Positions 49,081-63,150 of a stretch of DNA of 64,000 nucleotides are shown here, in pieces (the stretch's first letter is position 1; each line of letters starts with the position of its first letter). The notes beneath the pieces are model-generated. The model was not told where the DNA came from. It made no database searches and was given only the letters and a program-made list of their open reading frames with translations. The stretch covers positions 73,432,080 to 73,496,079 of the forward strand of contig JBOZIK010000001.1 in assembly GCA_051453625.1 (NCBI GenBank). Direction: 5' to 3'. This DNA is from Welwitschia mirabilis. Taxonomy: Eukaryota > Gnetophyta > Gnetopsida > Welwitschiales. A program made the translations under genes and the position numbers.

Positions 49081-49270
49081 TCAAAACAGAGTCCTTTGTT
49101 AAGTTAACTAACTATTTAACTAGTAGTCAAGGCTATGAATTAGTATTTAAGTTAACATAATAATAGCCCTAGACTTAATATGATTATTTCTTTAGATTAC
49201 CAAACTTAAGAAATACTATAATTAAAGCATTAACTAATTGTGTTTAGATATTTTAGTTTCTTTTATATCT

Positions 49271-49327
<57 letters not shown>

Positions 49328-49336
49328 GTGTGCGCA
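49271..49336. repeat. (TG)n microsatellite
   Basis: About 33 TG units with a few TGCG interruptions near the right end. Confidence 0.97.
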
Positions 49337-49339
49337 CAG

Positions 49340-52300
49340 TAAAATAAAGATATTCAAAGAACAATCTAGAAATCAAAGTCATTGAAACATTACCAAGCCT
49401 TCTATAAAACCATTTTAAGGTAACATCTACTTGAAAAACATGTTGTACTATGACAAGGATTTAACTAGTTAGTAATGTATTCTACTCTTACTACGTTCTA
49501 CGTTGCTCTATAAAAGTGTAAAAACAAATCACTTCTTTTCTATTTTATTCCTTACTTCAAACTTCATATACTACCAAAGGGTTTCTAATTTTTTTTATCA
49601 ATAAATATTTCCCTCTTTGGGTTCTTCTCATGTGCTCATCACCATGAGTCTTGTCCTTTTAAATGTTGATGAAGAAAAAGATTAGTCTAATTTAAATCAA
49701 AACCTACCTCATCTTCTTATGACTTGTTTAGTTTTTATATGCATGATTATGATATAATGGGGCTCATTCCTGTGATAGCATCTTTTTTATCTAAGTAATA
49801 AAATGATTAGAAGAGGATGATACAGAGGGGCTTCTAGCTCTACTTAATAAGCTAATGAAGAGGATTAGTGAGATTTATTCCATTAATGACTACAGAGGGA
49901 TTTTTAGAAAAAGAGACTAGAAATTGATTTAGAGGCCTAAGATCTTGGCTTCCATATTTGAGAAAGAAAGAAAGTATAGTTAACTATTAGAAGGTTAAAT
50001 GGATTAATAGCTCTAATTCTGGATTCTAAAAACATAATGATCATTGTAAAGTTGATGAAAAATAAGACATGAACATAGCTTGCAAGGTTGATGAAAAGAA
50101 TACAACTAAAAGAGGTGATACAACTTTTGATGACCTTCTAGGAGCTAGAAGAATACATGTATTTTTGAGATATGAAAAATACATTTTCTAGAATCATGAG
50201 CATTTTTGCTATTAGAATGATGGCCAGCATGCTCTCTAGGTATTACATAGTATTTACATTTCATCTTACTACCTTTCTTCTCCACTAGTCAATGTTTGTC
50301 ATTCATTATCATTACTGATAATTTTGATGTTCGAGGAATCCATATCTTTTCCTCTTTTTTTGATTAGATGGAATTTTTAATTCTTGCCTTGTCATAGTTT
50401 AGGGGTAGTTTGACCTCCCAATAGTTATTTGCTTTGCATTTCCTAGGCTATGAATAAATGTGATGTGATAAACTATACTTTAAAAATATAAACATTGATG
50501 CTTTAATGTTTCTTGAACATTAAATGCATACAAATATTCCCAAACACTTCCCCATCATGATTTTTTGCTTTCGTAATTAGCACATTCTTTATTCTCTCAT
50601 AACTTCAAAATCCCTTCCAAAATCTTTTTGTATTTCTCATTGAGTTTGTTAAATATGATGTCTTTATTGTTGGAAATCATTTCCATGGAAAGAAAGTAAT
50701 GATAATAACAAATCTAACTCTAAAGTGAATGTGGAAAAGATCATCAAGTATCTATAATAAGAGTGCATCATTCTTAAATAATATTCTAAAATTTTATATC
50801 AAAAGTGCATTATTCTTAAATCCCTTCCTAAACTTTCAAAAGCTGTTTTGAAAGTTTCAAAGTCTCCCTTCAACTTTGTCATTATACATGCATGCTCTTG
50901 TTTCACTCCATGTTTACTCAAAAGCCAATAGCACTTGAGCTTGAAGAGGCACTTCGAGAACTTACAATTTTCAAAGACCTCCTTTAAGGTATAAGTTACC
51001 TTAGCAACTTGAATAAACATAATAATACCTTCATGCATTATATCTTTCCCTCTTAATTAATGTCTTAAACCCCCTTGGAAAACTTTATAAACCTAAAGCC
51101 CAATTGAATCCTTAATCATTGTGTTTAGCTAATATGATTGTTGAATCTTCTTACATTTTACTTAGATTGATTAATTTCTTAATGCCCCCTTTAAAAATGT
51201 TAATATCCTTAGTTGGACTTTTCATGATTTTAAAGTTATATCTACATGTTGACATTTAGGGAAGTAAGAATGGTGAGCTAAAGAATGGTGAGCTAAATTC
51301 TGATGATCAAAGCAATATGTTATGGTAGTTGCTCATGATCAAAGTGATAGGTTCCATTAGTTTTTTCATTACTAAGTTAACATTGAAAAATGAGGAGCTT
51401 GTTGATGGTTTTATAGACTCTACAACCTTAAACTAGCATGCATTTTTCCTATAGAGATTCAAATATGGCTAAAACATTCCTAGAGTCTGAGAATCTATTG
51501 TTGAATTCTTTTGCAGAATTTCTAAGTTTGCATTTGAATAAAATAATCTAGTTCTTAAAGTTAATGCCTTAGAGATATTCACAATTCAAATGCTTAAGAA
51601 TGTGGCACTAGCATTTTTGTCATGATATTTTGCATCATTTCATCTTTCTAGAATCCTATAAGACTTTTTCTTTAGTCTAAGAAGTTCAAGGATTGTAAGA
51701 TGCAAACTTCATTCTTGGTTAAGGTTTCTTTTATGATAAAGATATTGATGATCAATGAAAACATAGGTGATGATGTTTCAAGGTGAAGAGCCGTTGCTAT
51801 GTAGAATGAAGGCTATAAGGTTTCTACTTGGAGGTACTTTCTTTTAGAAGGGAGACCATTTTTATACAATCTTGGACTTTACTTTCAAGATCGCTAAAGC
51901 GTGTTAAATGCTTATTTAAGTGTCTCTCATTATTTATTAATTTTTTCTATCTTCATTCTCTTGTATTTGATTTCTTTATAATCTTAAACTTATTAAAATT
52001 TAGTCAAACTAAAGCATTAACTGCTACATTGACCAAGACAAAAACTTAAAATAACTACTTATCTTGATGTTAATTCATAAAAACATTTATTAAAATTACT
52101 ATCATATGAAATAAAACATGCATTTAAATAAAAAGATAATGTGCATACCTAAAGAAGTAAATAGTTAATTTTTTTAAATAAAACCATAAGGGAAATTAGT
52201 ACTACTCAATTAATAAAGAATTTTCAAATGGCTATTAAAAGGTAGAGAAGACCAAGGAGTTGTTGACTTTATTAGTAAAATTAAGAATTTGCAAAGAAAA

Positions 52301-53270
52301 ACTAAAAGTAAAAATTCTCCTATAGAATTGGATAAGAAATAGGATTTGAGCCTCTTCGTTAGTATAGTTACTTTCACCCTATCTCATAATAATTATATTG
52401 CTTGTTTAACTTCTACTAAAGGAATTCAAAATTTTTTAATTGTTTATTACTTATAGGTGTCATCTTATATTCCAAAGTATCATGTGCTTATTCTCATCTA
52501 ATCACACATAGGATGACATGTCCCTTTAAAAATAAAAAGCCAAGGAGATATCTAAAACTTCACAAAGTCATATGAAAATTATTAGTAGTTATGTTATGAG
52601 TTTTTAAGGAAATTAAATTATATGTGGGATGAAATTGTTAATGCATAATGGATTATTTAAAAACATTCTAATCACATGTCAATAAGAATTATAATGTAAT
52701 AGAAATCTTTTTTAATACATAAATTAAAAAGAAGACGAGGGTGAACATAGAAACTAATTCTGAAAATTATATCTATAGGTATGGTTTTATTAAAATTTTG
52801 AAATATTTTTATTATTTGTAATTATAGTTTCTATTACGTCCAACATTTTGAAAACTTTCTTTATTAACTATAAGGTACATGATAGGGTGTAATGTTAGTC
52901 ATTCTAGATTACTAGAATTTAACAACATTATATTTGTTTTAATGACCATTTTTATAATGAACTTGTTATTACTAAGACTATAGGAAATACTATTATTTGA
53001 GTTTTAAACCACTTATAATGAATTAGAAAATAATTTTAGATTTGATATGTTATTCTAATATTATGGACTTGAAATTTTGAAATTTTTGAAAGTAAATCTT
53101 ACTAATATAAAAAGATAGATATCCAACTAATGATGTAGATCCAATTCTAACCAGGTAAGATCTAATTAAATTATATTCTAGGAAAATGCTTTAAATATTT
53201 GATTTTGTTGCTAGGAACTAGAAAATATTAGATATGAGGAAAATGATGAAGTAAAATTTTACATTACGAA
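49340..53270. other. AT-rich DNA without recognised genes
   Basis: A plus-strand frame near 52230-52330 (DFISKIKNLQRKTK) faintly resembles copia gag, and a 79-codon minus frame lies at 50799-51038. Neither can be assigned. Confidence 0.4.
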
Positions 53271-53271
53271 T

Positions 53272-54341
53272 AATATATTTTATGCATAGTCATATGTTAA
53301 AAACATAGAATTAATATTTAATTCACATAAATAATAGCAATTATCTTTCGTATTTAGGCATTACTTTAGAATTATAATTTAGGACTATGTATTGATTACA
53401 GTGCATAACTTAGTAATTAATAAAAATAGTAACATCATTTTAAAGGTTCATTTACATTTAAAGAATGATGACAAGTGTCATAACAATTAGTAATGGAGAA
53501 TAACATGAAAAAAAGAAAGAAGAATGACCCATTACATGCAAATGCCACATGGGAAGTGGAGGAAAAATCTATTTAACTTTCCTAAATTCATGCATAACAA
53601 GTAGTAATGTACTCCATTAATGTAGGAGGAGCTGTTATTTATTCTCATATAAGTGTCCTCCCTCTAACTACATAAATACTAGTATAAAGACAACCTAGAG
53701 ATACCATTATGGGATCTTTTCATACACTTTGCATAACGTTTAGAAATGGTAGCAAGGCTTGGGATTAACATGGATCACTCTTATTCATTTTAGCTATGAC
53801 CTAAAAAGGAAGCATTATTTGTCATTATTTTATTTATCATTGTATAAGCATTATATTTTGAAGATAATATGTTTGTATCATGATTTTATTTTAGCATTTC
53901 TAACATATTACATAACTAAAAAGTTATCTTTTGAAATGCTATTTTACTTTGTTTGCATGTTGAAAAGTATTGTAAAATAATATATTACTTGAAAGAGTAA
54001 TAAGTTTTCTTATCTTACTCCTATATCTAATACTAGACAGGTATCACGATATTATAGTTCTTAGAAATAGGTGTTGTCTAGCATTATTTTACAACTATTC
54101 TTGCATTACATAATTCCCTAATATTATATTTTATGTGCATAACTAATTAGATAAATTAGTAAAGTATTTCTAAGAACTAATACTGAAAAGTCTTATAGAA
54201 ACATTAGTTTCTACAATAAAGTCATTTTTAAAGATGTGAATAACAAAGATAAATAAAGACTTCATACTTCAAATTAAAGTATGTCCTTTAAGGCCTCCAC
54301 TAATTAACATATATTTATGATAGTTATATGAGGTTAAGGCT
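53272..54341 (+). repeat. Long dispersed repeat, copy B
   Basis: Ungapped copy of the block at 41617-43228. Inside it at about 53747 is TGGTAGCAAGGCTTGGG, which resembles a retroelement primer site. It could therefore be an LTR plus leader, or a solo copy of an unknown element. Confidence 0.85.
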
Positions 54342-55430
54342 ACAACAACATACATTACTCTAGAATTTTATTGAGGTTTACTACATAAATATACATAAAT
54401 AATCTTTATACTAGAGCTCATTCATTCTAGAAAATTGTCAAAATGTCATACACACACTCTTCTTTATCTCATGATAGACGACGATTATATTATCTTTCTT
54501 TTCTAGTGGTAGAGGAGAAGAGATGATAGTATCACATCTAAAAAAATGATAAACAAGGAATAACCAGAAGAAATGCATGAGAAAAGGAAATCAATTAGCT
54601 TTTTTGATGTCTTCCATTGATGGAGAAGATATTTCCCTATGCTAATCTAGAATTGAATCTGTCATGGAATTGAGCTAGCCATATCTGATGCAAATGAAGG
54701 GAAGGGTACATGCACTTTGTAAAGAGATCTTTAAGCTATAGGTAAAGTCTAGGAATGAAAAATAAATATATAAGAACTCTCCAAATGTAGAGACTAAGAA
54801 TTAATAGAGAACAAGAGAGACTACCCCTTTGAGCTAGGAGTAGAGAAGAAGGAGTGACATGGAGGAATGGAAGAAGGGAAGGAGTATCAATGTTTAGATG
54901 AGATCTTTAAATATATCTAGATTAACAATAACTTAATAGACTAATAATCTATGTGATTGTAGTCATCGACTAGTCCTTGATGGTGCCAAAAAGGATCACA
55001 GCACTAGAACAATGGTCTTATTCTTGATCATCAAGTTGATGCTTACCTTGTGGTGTAATGTTACAAATAGGATCACTTGACTTTGGTGCATCCTAAGGAT
55101 TTGATGCAATCTTGGAAGTTTTCTAAACTTTAAAGAGATGAATCCTAATTAATATAACCTTAAAATTAGAAGGCTAGATGAAGAGGGATTTATATTAATG
55201 ATGTAGAATTGGTGTTGAAAGGGGAATTAGTAAAGGAGGATTTCCTAACTAATAAAAGTTAGTAAAGGTGGATGAGAGCTAAGAAAATTGGATTTCAAGG
55301 GATACTAAAGTAGGAAATTACTAAATAAGGATTAAGCATCTAAGATGATTCTATGACTAGTTGTAAAAGTCCTGGATTTCATGCTTATGGCATGGGACTA
55401 TGAAGGATTTCACATCATGGAATTCTAAAT
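54342..55430. other. No recognised gene
   Basis: AT-rich sequence, increasingly purine-rich toward the tract at 55432. No motif found. Confidence 0.4.
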
Positions 55431-55431
55431 A

Positions 55432-55815
55432 GCAAGAGGATAAGGAAGGTTGGATAGGAATAGGAAGAGAAGAAAGAAAAAAGAGGGAGATAAGAAATAG
55501 AGAAAAAAGGAAGATGGGGAAATAAGGAAAAAAGAAGAAAAAAAAGGAAGAGGAAGAGGAAAAGAAAGGAAAAGAAAGATAATAATAAAAAGAGGGGGGA
55601 AGAAGAAAAAGAAAAGAGGAGAGGAAGGAAAAAGAGAGGAGAAGAGAGAGGAAGTAAAGGAGAAGATAGAAGAAGAAGGACAGAAACAAAGAAAATAAAA
55701 AAAAAAGAAAGAGGAAAAGGGGAAAATAGAGAAGGAAAAAGGAAGAGAATGAGAGGGAAAAGGTAAGAGAATAAAGGAAAAGAAGAGGAGAAAATAAAAA
55801 AGAGAGGACAAGGCA
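55432..55815 (+). repeat. Homopurine tract of about 380 bp
   Basis: The plus strand is almost entirely A and G, in GGAAGA/GAAAA variants. Three overlapping minus-strand open frames here encode only Phe/Leu/Ser-rich low complexity and are artefacts. Confidence 0.95.
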
Positions 55816-56169
55816 AATAGAAGGATTATAAGAAAGCATCTTAAATGCTAAGAATGTAGATCATCCTATAATTTTATGTATAAGGTACTATGCTAGAGGC
55901 CTAATCCACTTGACATCTTTACCTAATTTCTACTTCTTCTATGAATTGACTAAATCACTATATCAGAGAGAATCCTTAATTCCATACATAAATCTAGAGG
56001 TTTTACCTTAAAGGGAGGCTAAAGATTTAAAGCTTATAGTGAGGGGAAAGGAGGATTTTATGAATGGCTATATTCCACACCCTTCCATGCCTAGGTATGG
56101 ATATTCTCTGCCCTCCAGACCTTAGGCATAAATTCTTCAGTTTCCATTCCTTGGATGTGGAATTATAGG

Positions 56170-56348
56170 GTCTGTGAGGTGAAAGAAGGATAAGGAAGGG
56201 ATACTAAAAGGAGAAAAGGGAAGAAAAATGAGGCAAAAAGAGGAAAAAATGGAAAGAAGAGGAGGAGGAGAGAAGATAAAAAGGGGAAAGGGTAGGAAAG
56301 AGAAGAAACATGGAAGGGGAAGGTAAAAGGTAAAGAGTGAGGAATCAT
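56170..56348 (+). repeat. Second homopurine tract of about 175 bp
   Basis: Same strand bias and vocabulary as the tract at 55432-55815. Both are followed by a similar sequence (GCATCTTAAATGCTAAG versus TCATCTAAATGTTAAG), so they are probably copies of one repeat. Confidence 0.85.
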
Positions 56349-56452
56349 CTAAATGTTAAGGGTCATGTTGAAATACAACACTTGCATATCTTTAGATATT
56401 CACAATAGAGGATGGAAAGGAATAAATTAGCAAGGATTTAAATAAAAGTAAA

Positions 56453-56552
56453 NNNNNNNNNNNNNNNNNNNNNNNNNNNNNNNNNNNNNNNNNNNNNNNN
56501 NNNNNNNNNNNNNNNNNNNNNNNNNNNNNNNNNNNNNNNNNNNNNNNNNNNN
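56453..56552. other. Assembly gap (100 N)
   Basis: Placeholder-length gap. Both sides carry AAAGTAAA, a possible small overlap. Confidence 0.99.
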
Positions 56553-56899
56553 AAAGTAAAGGCAAAAGTTTTACTATGATTAGTTTAATGGTCAAGTGAG
56601 AAAACCTAAGGTGTAAACATTTTTTCATGTAAAGGTCATCTAATATTAATCTATGATAAGTAAAGGGTAATTTTTTAAATATTTCTTAGTATAATAACAT
56701 AGATCAATATCAATTCTTACCTTACTTTTGCATACTTTTCTAGGGGATTCATTGAAAAATGCAAAAATCCTTCTTTTATTTCTTATATAATGGTGGTGTG
56801 GGGGGGGGGGGTTCTAAGGATACATATTGCACTTTAAACTTGGGATTTTAACTTGAAGTTGAAACTCTTAAAAGCATGTGAATTTCTCTTTTTATCATA

Positions 56900-59046
56900 A
56901 TGGCAAGTCAATCAACTAAATTTGCTTCTAAAGAATGATATTCTTCTAGGATCATAAAAGAAATACCTTTTACCCCTTCTTCGGCCATCATAGGTGAGTG
57001 AATTTTTTCCTTTTCCTTTTTTTGATGAATTTTCTTTCTTTTTTATCCTTTATAGAGTAGGAAGTAATATAGTCATGATGTTATTTTATGCTAGTAGGGT
57101 AGATTCCCATCACTATGTATAATTATCATTAGGTATCAAGTTATCATCTTGGAAGAAAGGGTTAGCAAAAATATGTGATCATTGACTACTTCTCCTTATT
57201 CCATTTGATAAAAAATGATGAGGACCTAGGAAGAAATCTAAAATAGTTAGGCTTGAACAAGCTAATATGCTATTTAATATTTAAGGTATTCTACTGCCAA
57301 ATAGAGAACATCATTTATAATTAAGATCTTATTTAGAAGAGAAGTTGGTTTTCTATAGTGTATACTTAAATAAAACCTAGGACAATGTATATTTATGTCC
57401 CTATGTTCATTAAGAACAAAGGATAGTTGTTCAATCTTCCTTCTAAAAATCAAGCTAATATGCATCCCCTTTAGCTATCAGCAAGTAAGAAGTTGATGAA
57501 ACTTCCAGAGAAAGGGAAGTATCTTAACACCCTTATGAAAGAGTTGAAGAGTGATAAAGACATTTTCGTGTATCTTCTCCAAGAGCTTGTTTGATTCATG
57601 TGTTTGTCCACCTACTCTCATCTCCTTATATTAGATTAGGATATTCATGTTATTCAAGTAATCTTTAAAACTATGTATCAGGTAGTTACCTGCAAGACTT
57701 TCTTTGCTTGGATGAAGTACATTTGAGATGATGTGATAGCTATAGTGACCTATTACTAAAAGAATAAGAAGGTGAGGTGTATGACCTCTTTTTACATTCA
57801 AGCCATGCAAGTGTGGTCAGCCAGTTAGTTGATGCATCGAGATGCACTAACTCTTCCTAAGGATGGTATAGCTTCCTTAAGTAAGAACTCCTTCTTAAGT
57901 ACTAGGCTCTATACCAAGGAAGCCTAGATGAAGAGGTTTTATATTAGGATCATAAATCATAAGGAGGAATGGAAATCCCTAGAAGAAAATATGGAGGACT
58001 ATTTAGGGACTCATCTTAAGAAGGAAAAGTAAGGCACACTTGCTAAAACATCCTCTTCAAAGGGGAAGGAAAAGGAAAAGGACATGGACTTAGATCAAAA
58101 TGATTTATAAGTTTCTAAAGGAGTTGTCTGATATGAACTTACCTTTTGTCATCTTATCCTTTGTACTTAGTATCTTTTTGATTGATTATGCCTCTTCTAT
58201 TATAGGTTGAAAAGGTTTTGGTCCACATCTTGAGAGAAAGGTAAATACTTTCATGGGCTTAATAGGATTTGACATCAAAGTGAACATGGTTCTCTTAGAG
58301 GAGAAGGAAGAATCTAGTCTAGAAAGTATGTAGTCTTATGATAAATTAAACTTTATTCTTCTTGTGAATGTTTTCTTTTAGTGCTTACTTGAAACATATT
58401 CTAACATCTTTCTCCATTATCTTAATTGTAAGAAAGAAGAGTTCCTCCTTGTTAATGAAGAGGGAGATCTCCCTGAGCTAACTAAGCATACCTCTATCAG
58501 AATTTTTAAATGGATGAATAAGTATCAAGAGGATAAGTATCAAAGCTTATAGAATGTTAATATTACATAAAGTATAAAATGCAAATGGCAGAAGAGGCTA
58601 AGAAGGAGGCAGAGGCTCTGAAAAGGAAGGCAAAGATATTGAGAATACTAATGAAGAAGTCCTTTAATAAGTTGAAGGGGAAAATTTATTAAAAAGTTTT
58701 AGATTTAAAGGTTGAACTCAAAAAGGCTAGAAAAACTACCAAGGGCTTCTATTATTTATTAGAGAAATAAGTGAAGAAGATAAACATTCTAATAGAGCTC
58801 TTTCATGTTTATTCCTTCCTCCTCTCCCTTATTCATCCTACCCAGTCTTTTCTAAAAGATGAGTTGATTGGCATTATAGGTCAGGAGGAGGTGAGTTTTA
58901 TAAGTCAGACTAGAGCTTTTAAGGACTCTATGCTCTCATTTATTTGTTTTTTATTGTATGTAGTTATGAATGCCTATAGGAAGAGATATCATCTTTTTTC
59001 TCATCATATCCTTTGTTATAATATGATTTTTCTTTTCCCTTCATAA
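56900..59046 (+). pseudogene. Decayed antisense ORF of the Tat-type element
   Basis: A degenerate plus-strand reading frame starts MASQSTKFASKE at 56900 and can be followed with stops and shifts to 59046. Segments include LPEKGKYLNTLMKELKSDKD near 57490, EEWKSLEENMEDYLGTHLKK near 57970, KGKEKEKDMDLDQ near 58065, and a coiled-coil-like MAEEAKKEAEALKRKAKILR near 58590. I recognise no domain. It lies immediately beyond the integrase end of the minus-strand gypsy element and reads toward it. That is the position of the extra antisense ORFs reported in plant Tat-lineage elements. It may instead be an unrelated transposon gene. Confidence 0.45.
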
Positions 59047-59229
59047 CTTCATTCTATACTAACTTGCAAAACAAACCAACTCTAAAACTTACAAGTGTTG
59101 AAAATGGAAAATTACTATGTACATATTTACATATTCTTAATTCATTGTTATGAATGAAAAATTCCTAGGATGATTTTGAACTAATGATGGAGATGGAATT
59201 GATTATAGGTATTTAGTAGTTCTCTCCCT

Positions 59230-62200
59230 TATAGGTTTTCTACCTTATGGTCTTAGTCTTCTATGATGAAGACTATTTAGTATGATTCTAGCCAGGGGAA
59301 ACCTTATGATGTCCTCTTTCCCTCTTTACTACTTTATTCCTAGCTAACACTATATCTTTAATATGAAACCCATTAAGAGTGACTCTCTTATTGAACCACA
59401 TCTTTACAATATTCTAGTCACTTAACATTACATGTAGAGACTTATCCCAAGTATCTTACAATTCTGAGAGAGTTGACTTCTTATCTGATAGCACTTCAGA
59501 GGTGGTCACTTATGAATCCATGAAATCAAAGTTTTCTAGCTAAATCTAGATAATTAAGTAGGGCATTTAGTCATACACCAAATAGTAGGGTTTAAATTTA
59601 ATGTTGAATTTGTATCTTAGTTTGTTAACCCATAGGACATACTTGATGAGGGTATTCTAGATCCTTGCTTTCTTCTAAATAACAGAATTCATACCTTCAT
59701 GAGAGTTTAATGCCTCTTCTTCTTCTCTTAGTGGAGAGGAAAAGGATGCTATGATTATTGCCTTTCTAATTCCCATTAATAGGTTCTTTTTGGAAAACTC
59801 TGCTAGTTTATTCCCTTGGCATTAGTACTTCATACATGCCTTTATAGAGATTTTACAATCATAGCATTACTTCACAAAATGGATAAAAGTGAAGGAATTT
59901 TAATTGTTGCAAGTTAGTGCATAACGATTTTCAAACTACATGATGATATTCTTCTCTAGAAAATCTATAAGTATATCTATGTTTGACTACTAAGTAGATT
60001 CAACCATTCATCAAGCATGTAGAGTAAGTAACAGCAGTGAAAATAAAAGAATAACCAATGAAATAAGAAGGTAAGATCTTATCAATGAAGTTTAAAGTCC
60101 ACTTAAAGAAAGGTCACATCTTAAAGATAAGAAATAGGGATAAAGAAGGGTTATAATCACTTAGTGCAAATCATTGGAAAACATCACAAGAAGGGGCATG
60201 TTTGCATGCATCTTTCACTATGGTAAGCTAATAGTATCTTGCCCACATGATCTATGTTACCAATAGTCTAGCAAAGGTGCAATACCCATCTATCTTATTA
60301 TGGAACTCTTGTGGTAGTTCCCTAGCTTTATCCTGACTGATGCATTAAAGGTAGACATTATCATAGTTCCTATGAAAGAGAAAACTATTCTTTATTATAA
60401 ACCTAGTAACTTTTACTTTGAATGCTTTTTGAAATGATATAGAGTTAATTTTTGGAAGGGATTTATTAGAGAAATAAAGATAGATAGATTCATATTAGGG
60501 TTTAACTAAAACTTTAATACATATAGTGGAAAAAGAGAGGGTCTTACCTAACTGTGATTCTCCTTTTATGTGAGTTATTTAAAGATCTCTTATCAGATCC
60601 ATGCCATTGAATAGATTAGTGAGTGAGAGCTAGATTTTATATTTCTATAACTTTACAATTCATTTAGACTCCTTAGATTTGAGTCCCTATCTTTCAATAA
60701 GGTTTTTACTATAGGTTTAATAACTATCCCCTATATCTTTACCCTTAGAATGTAGTGCTTAATCTTCTTCAACACATTGATGAAAGAAAAAACCTATTTT
60801 TCTAGATAATGCTAGGATAGCTTGATGTCTTGAAAAGTTCCATTGATTAATGAAATGAAGAATTTTCCATGTTTACCTTTTAGATTTTTTATTCTTTAGG
60901 TAAGGATTACTACAGTATTAGTATCTAAAGCACAAGTGTAGATAAAAAACTCATTGAAAAAGTCATGACTCACTAACCTTAAGGATGATGCTACTTTCTT
61001 CTTAATTAATTCAAATGCCTTCTTTCCTTCTAGCATCCATAAAAATGGAATGTTCTTCTTTACAAGTGGTATATAGAAGCTACTATCTCCAAAAATCCAA
61101 GATGAAATATGGTACAAAGTTGATTCTTATTAAGAAAGATTAAAGTTCTTTGAAAATCCTAAATGAGGGATCTTCTAAATGGATTGTATGTGCTTTGGAT
61201 CTACTCATATACCCTATCTAACATGAGGCATATTAATAGCTTACTTGAAGAAATGATAATAATACTTTTCTTTGGATTAAGGGAGAACCCAAATTGTGTG
61301 AATTGTAGAAACATTTTTTTCTAAGTTTTTGCATGTGATCAACTCGCTTATTTGAATAAGTTGTGATTTCATCTAGGTATATGATCATGCATCTCCTAAT
61401 TAGTCCTAGTAGTGTACACTTCATAGACCTCTGCAATGTAGCTTTAACATTAATTAAGTTAAATAATAGTTTTTTTACAAGCATAAGTGCTTAATTGAGT
61501 GATGAAAGCAATTTTGATTTAATCTAGGATAACCACCTCTATCTAATTATATCAACAAATTTATCTTTAGTAGAGGTTTTATTTAAATTCTAAAAGTTTA
61601 TGCACAAATGAATCTCTTCATTATTCTTATTGATAAGGATGAGGTTGGCCACCCAAGTCATGTGTCTTATGAAAAAGATGATACCCAACTGCAAGAGCTT
61701 GTTAACTTTCTTTTTGATTAGTGGTTCTAGAACTAGGTTTAATCTCTTCTACCTATACTATAACAACTTAGTGATATCTTTAAGGAAGATGATATCGGTC
61801 GATATCTATGGATTCAAACCTCTTAATGCCTCATACAACTAGGTGAAGACATCATTACAATTCTAAAATAGTAGAATTGCCTACCTCTCTTAGGTGGAGC
61901 ATGTTCTTCTAATTTTGATGATCTTAGGTTAGTAGGGGAATCTAGATCAATATCCTTTACTTCTTCATTTGTGCATTACTATAAAAAAAGGAGGTCCATC
62001 ACCAAGTTAAAGAATTTCTTAAGCTGAATAAAACCTAAAGGGATTTTATTATTATGAAGTTGCAACATGTTGGCTTTTATAAAATGTGCATTATTCTCTA
62101 AGTCTTCTTCCTCATCCAGTATTTTGTTTTTAAAACTTATCTTGATTGTGCATGAATTTAAGGATTTGGTCATTTCTTTTAAATACTTAGAAGTCTCTAA

Positions 62201-63150
62201 TATTATCTCAAAAATTTAAAGTCCTTTAATTATTATATCATTCATCGAGGCCCCTCTCATGGTTAAAGATGCTATCTTATCAGTTAATGCATTGTTTCCT
62301 CATAGGATCTAAGTAAAAGACCACTCTTCAAACTAGTTGAAAAGGTTTAGAACTATTATTTTATACATCTTCAACACGGATTTATGTCTTTAGTATTTGT
62401 ATTTAACCTAATTAATAATTATTTTAAAATCTCCAAGGATATGAACCTTTCTTACCTTCTTCAAGAGTGCCTACTTAAGGGCTTATATTAGGGCCTCATA
62501 CTCAATGGCATTATTTAATGCTAGGAATTCACCTCGAAAATCTTTCTAAATGCAATGGCTCTTTGATGATTTGATGATAATGCTTATATCTATTCCTTGT
62601 GTATTAGAGAATTCATCAAAGAATATGAACTAGGTTTTTTTAGTTGATGTAAGGGATAAAAAATATTTATTCCCTTTTAATCTTATTATTATCTCCTTCA
62701 TATCATAAAGGTAGGATCTAAGCCTAGAGTTTCTAATTAATTTTTTTGATTCATCTTCTTCACATTGTAAGTATTGATATCGTATTTTAAGTGGGGCTCC
62801 TTTTCAATATGAATATGATGGATGACTCCTTTTTAGAAAAGATACATGTAAGAGTGATGTAAAAAAAAATGTAAGTATTAAGAAAAGTCATCTAACTTTA
62901 ACTCAATTGGGTATCATGTATAGATGAGACATTAGCAACATAGAAATCTGATGACTTTAGGCTTTAAGGTTAGTTATATTTTAACATCTTTCAAAGTGCC
63001 TTGGACCTTAACATTTGTGTGGTTTAGTTAAACTATTAATTTACTACATTCCTCATGAGTAATTCTAACTATTTGGTTACCTTATAGGAGAGAATATTGG
63101 TAGAGGTCCCAAAATTAATAAGAAAATTATGGACATTTTTTATGAACATA
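59230..63150 (-). pseudogene. Gypsy pol: protease, upstream RNase H, reverse transcriptase, RNase H, integrase
   Basis: Protease: FLINFGTSTNILSYKV near 63126-63079, with Asn for the catalytic Asp. First RNase H: NNAIEYEALI near 62510, KVHILGDFKIIINQVKYKY, then NALTDKIASLT near 62290. Linker: NNKIPLGFIQLKKFF near 62020. Reverse transcriptase: LEPLIKKKVNKLLQLGIIF near 61710, SWVANL-like sequence, and YLDEITTYSN with YLDE at 61368-61379, where the family has YLDD. Connection: FLWMLEGKKAFELIKKKV near 61050. Native RNase H: KQVFSFINVLKKIKHYILRV near 60790. Integrase: PFFKWTLNFIDKIL at about 60075-60117 and a C-terminal FHIKDIVLARNKV-like segment near 59340. Both the protease and the reverse transcriptase have lost a catalytic Asp. 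Confidence 0.8.

Noticed and set aside
50799-51038. Minus-strand frame of 79 codons
   Set aside because: Looks protein-like in composition but lacks any recognisable motif, partner exon or repeat context; kept only as a remark.
55357-55839. Three overlapping minus-strand frames of 128-160 codons
   Set aside because: Phe/Leu/Ser low complexity from the complement of a homopurine tract; no domain and no fixed frame.
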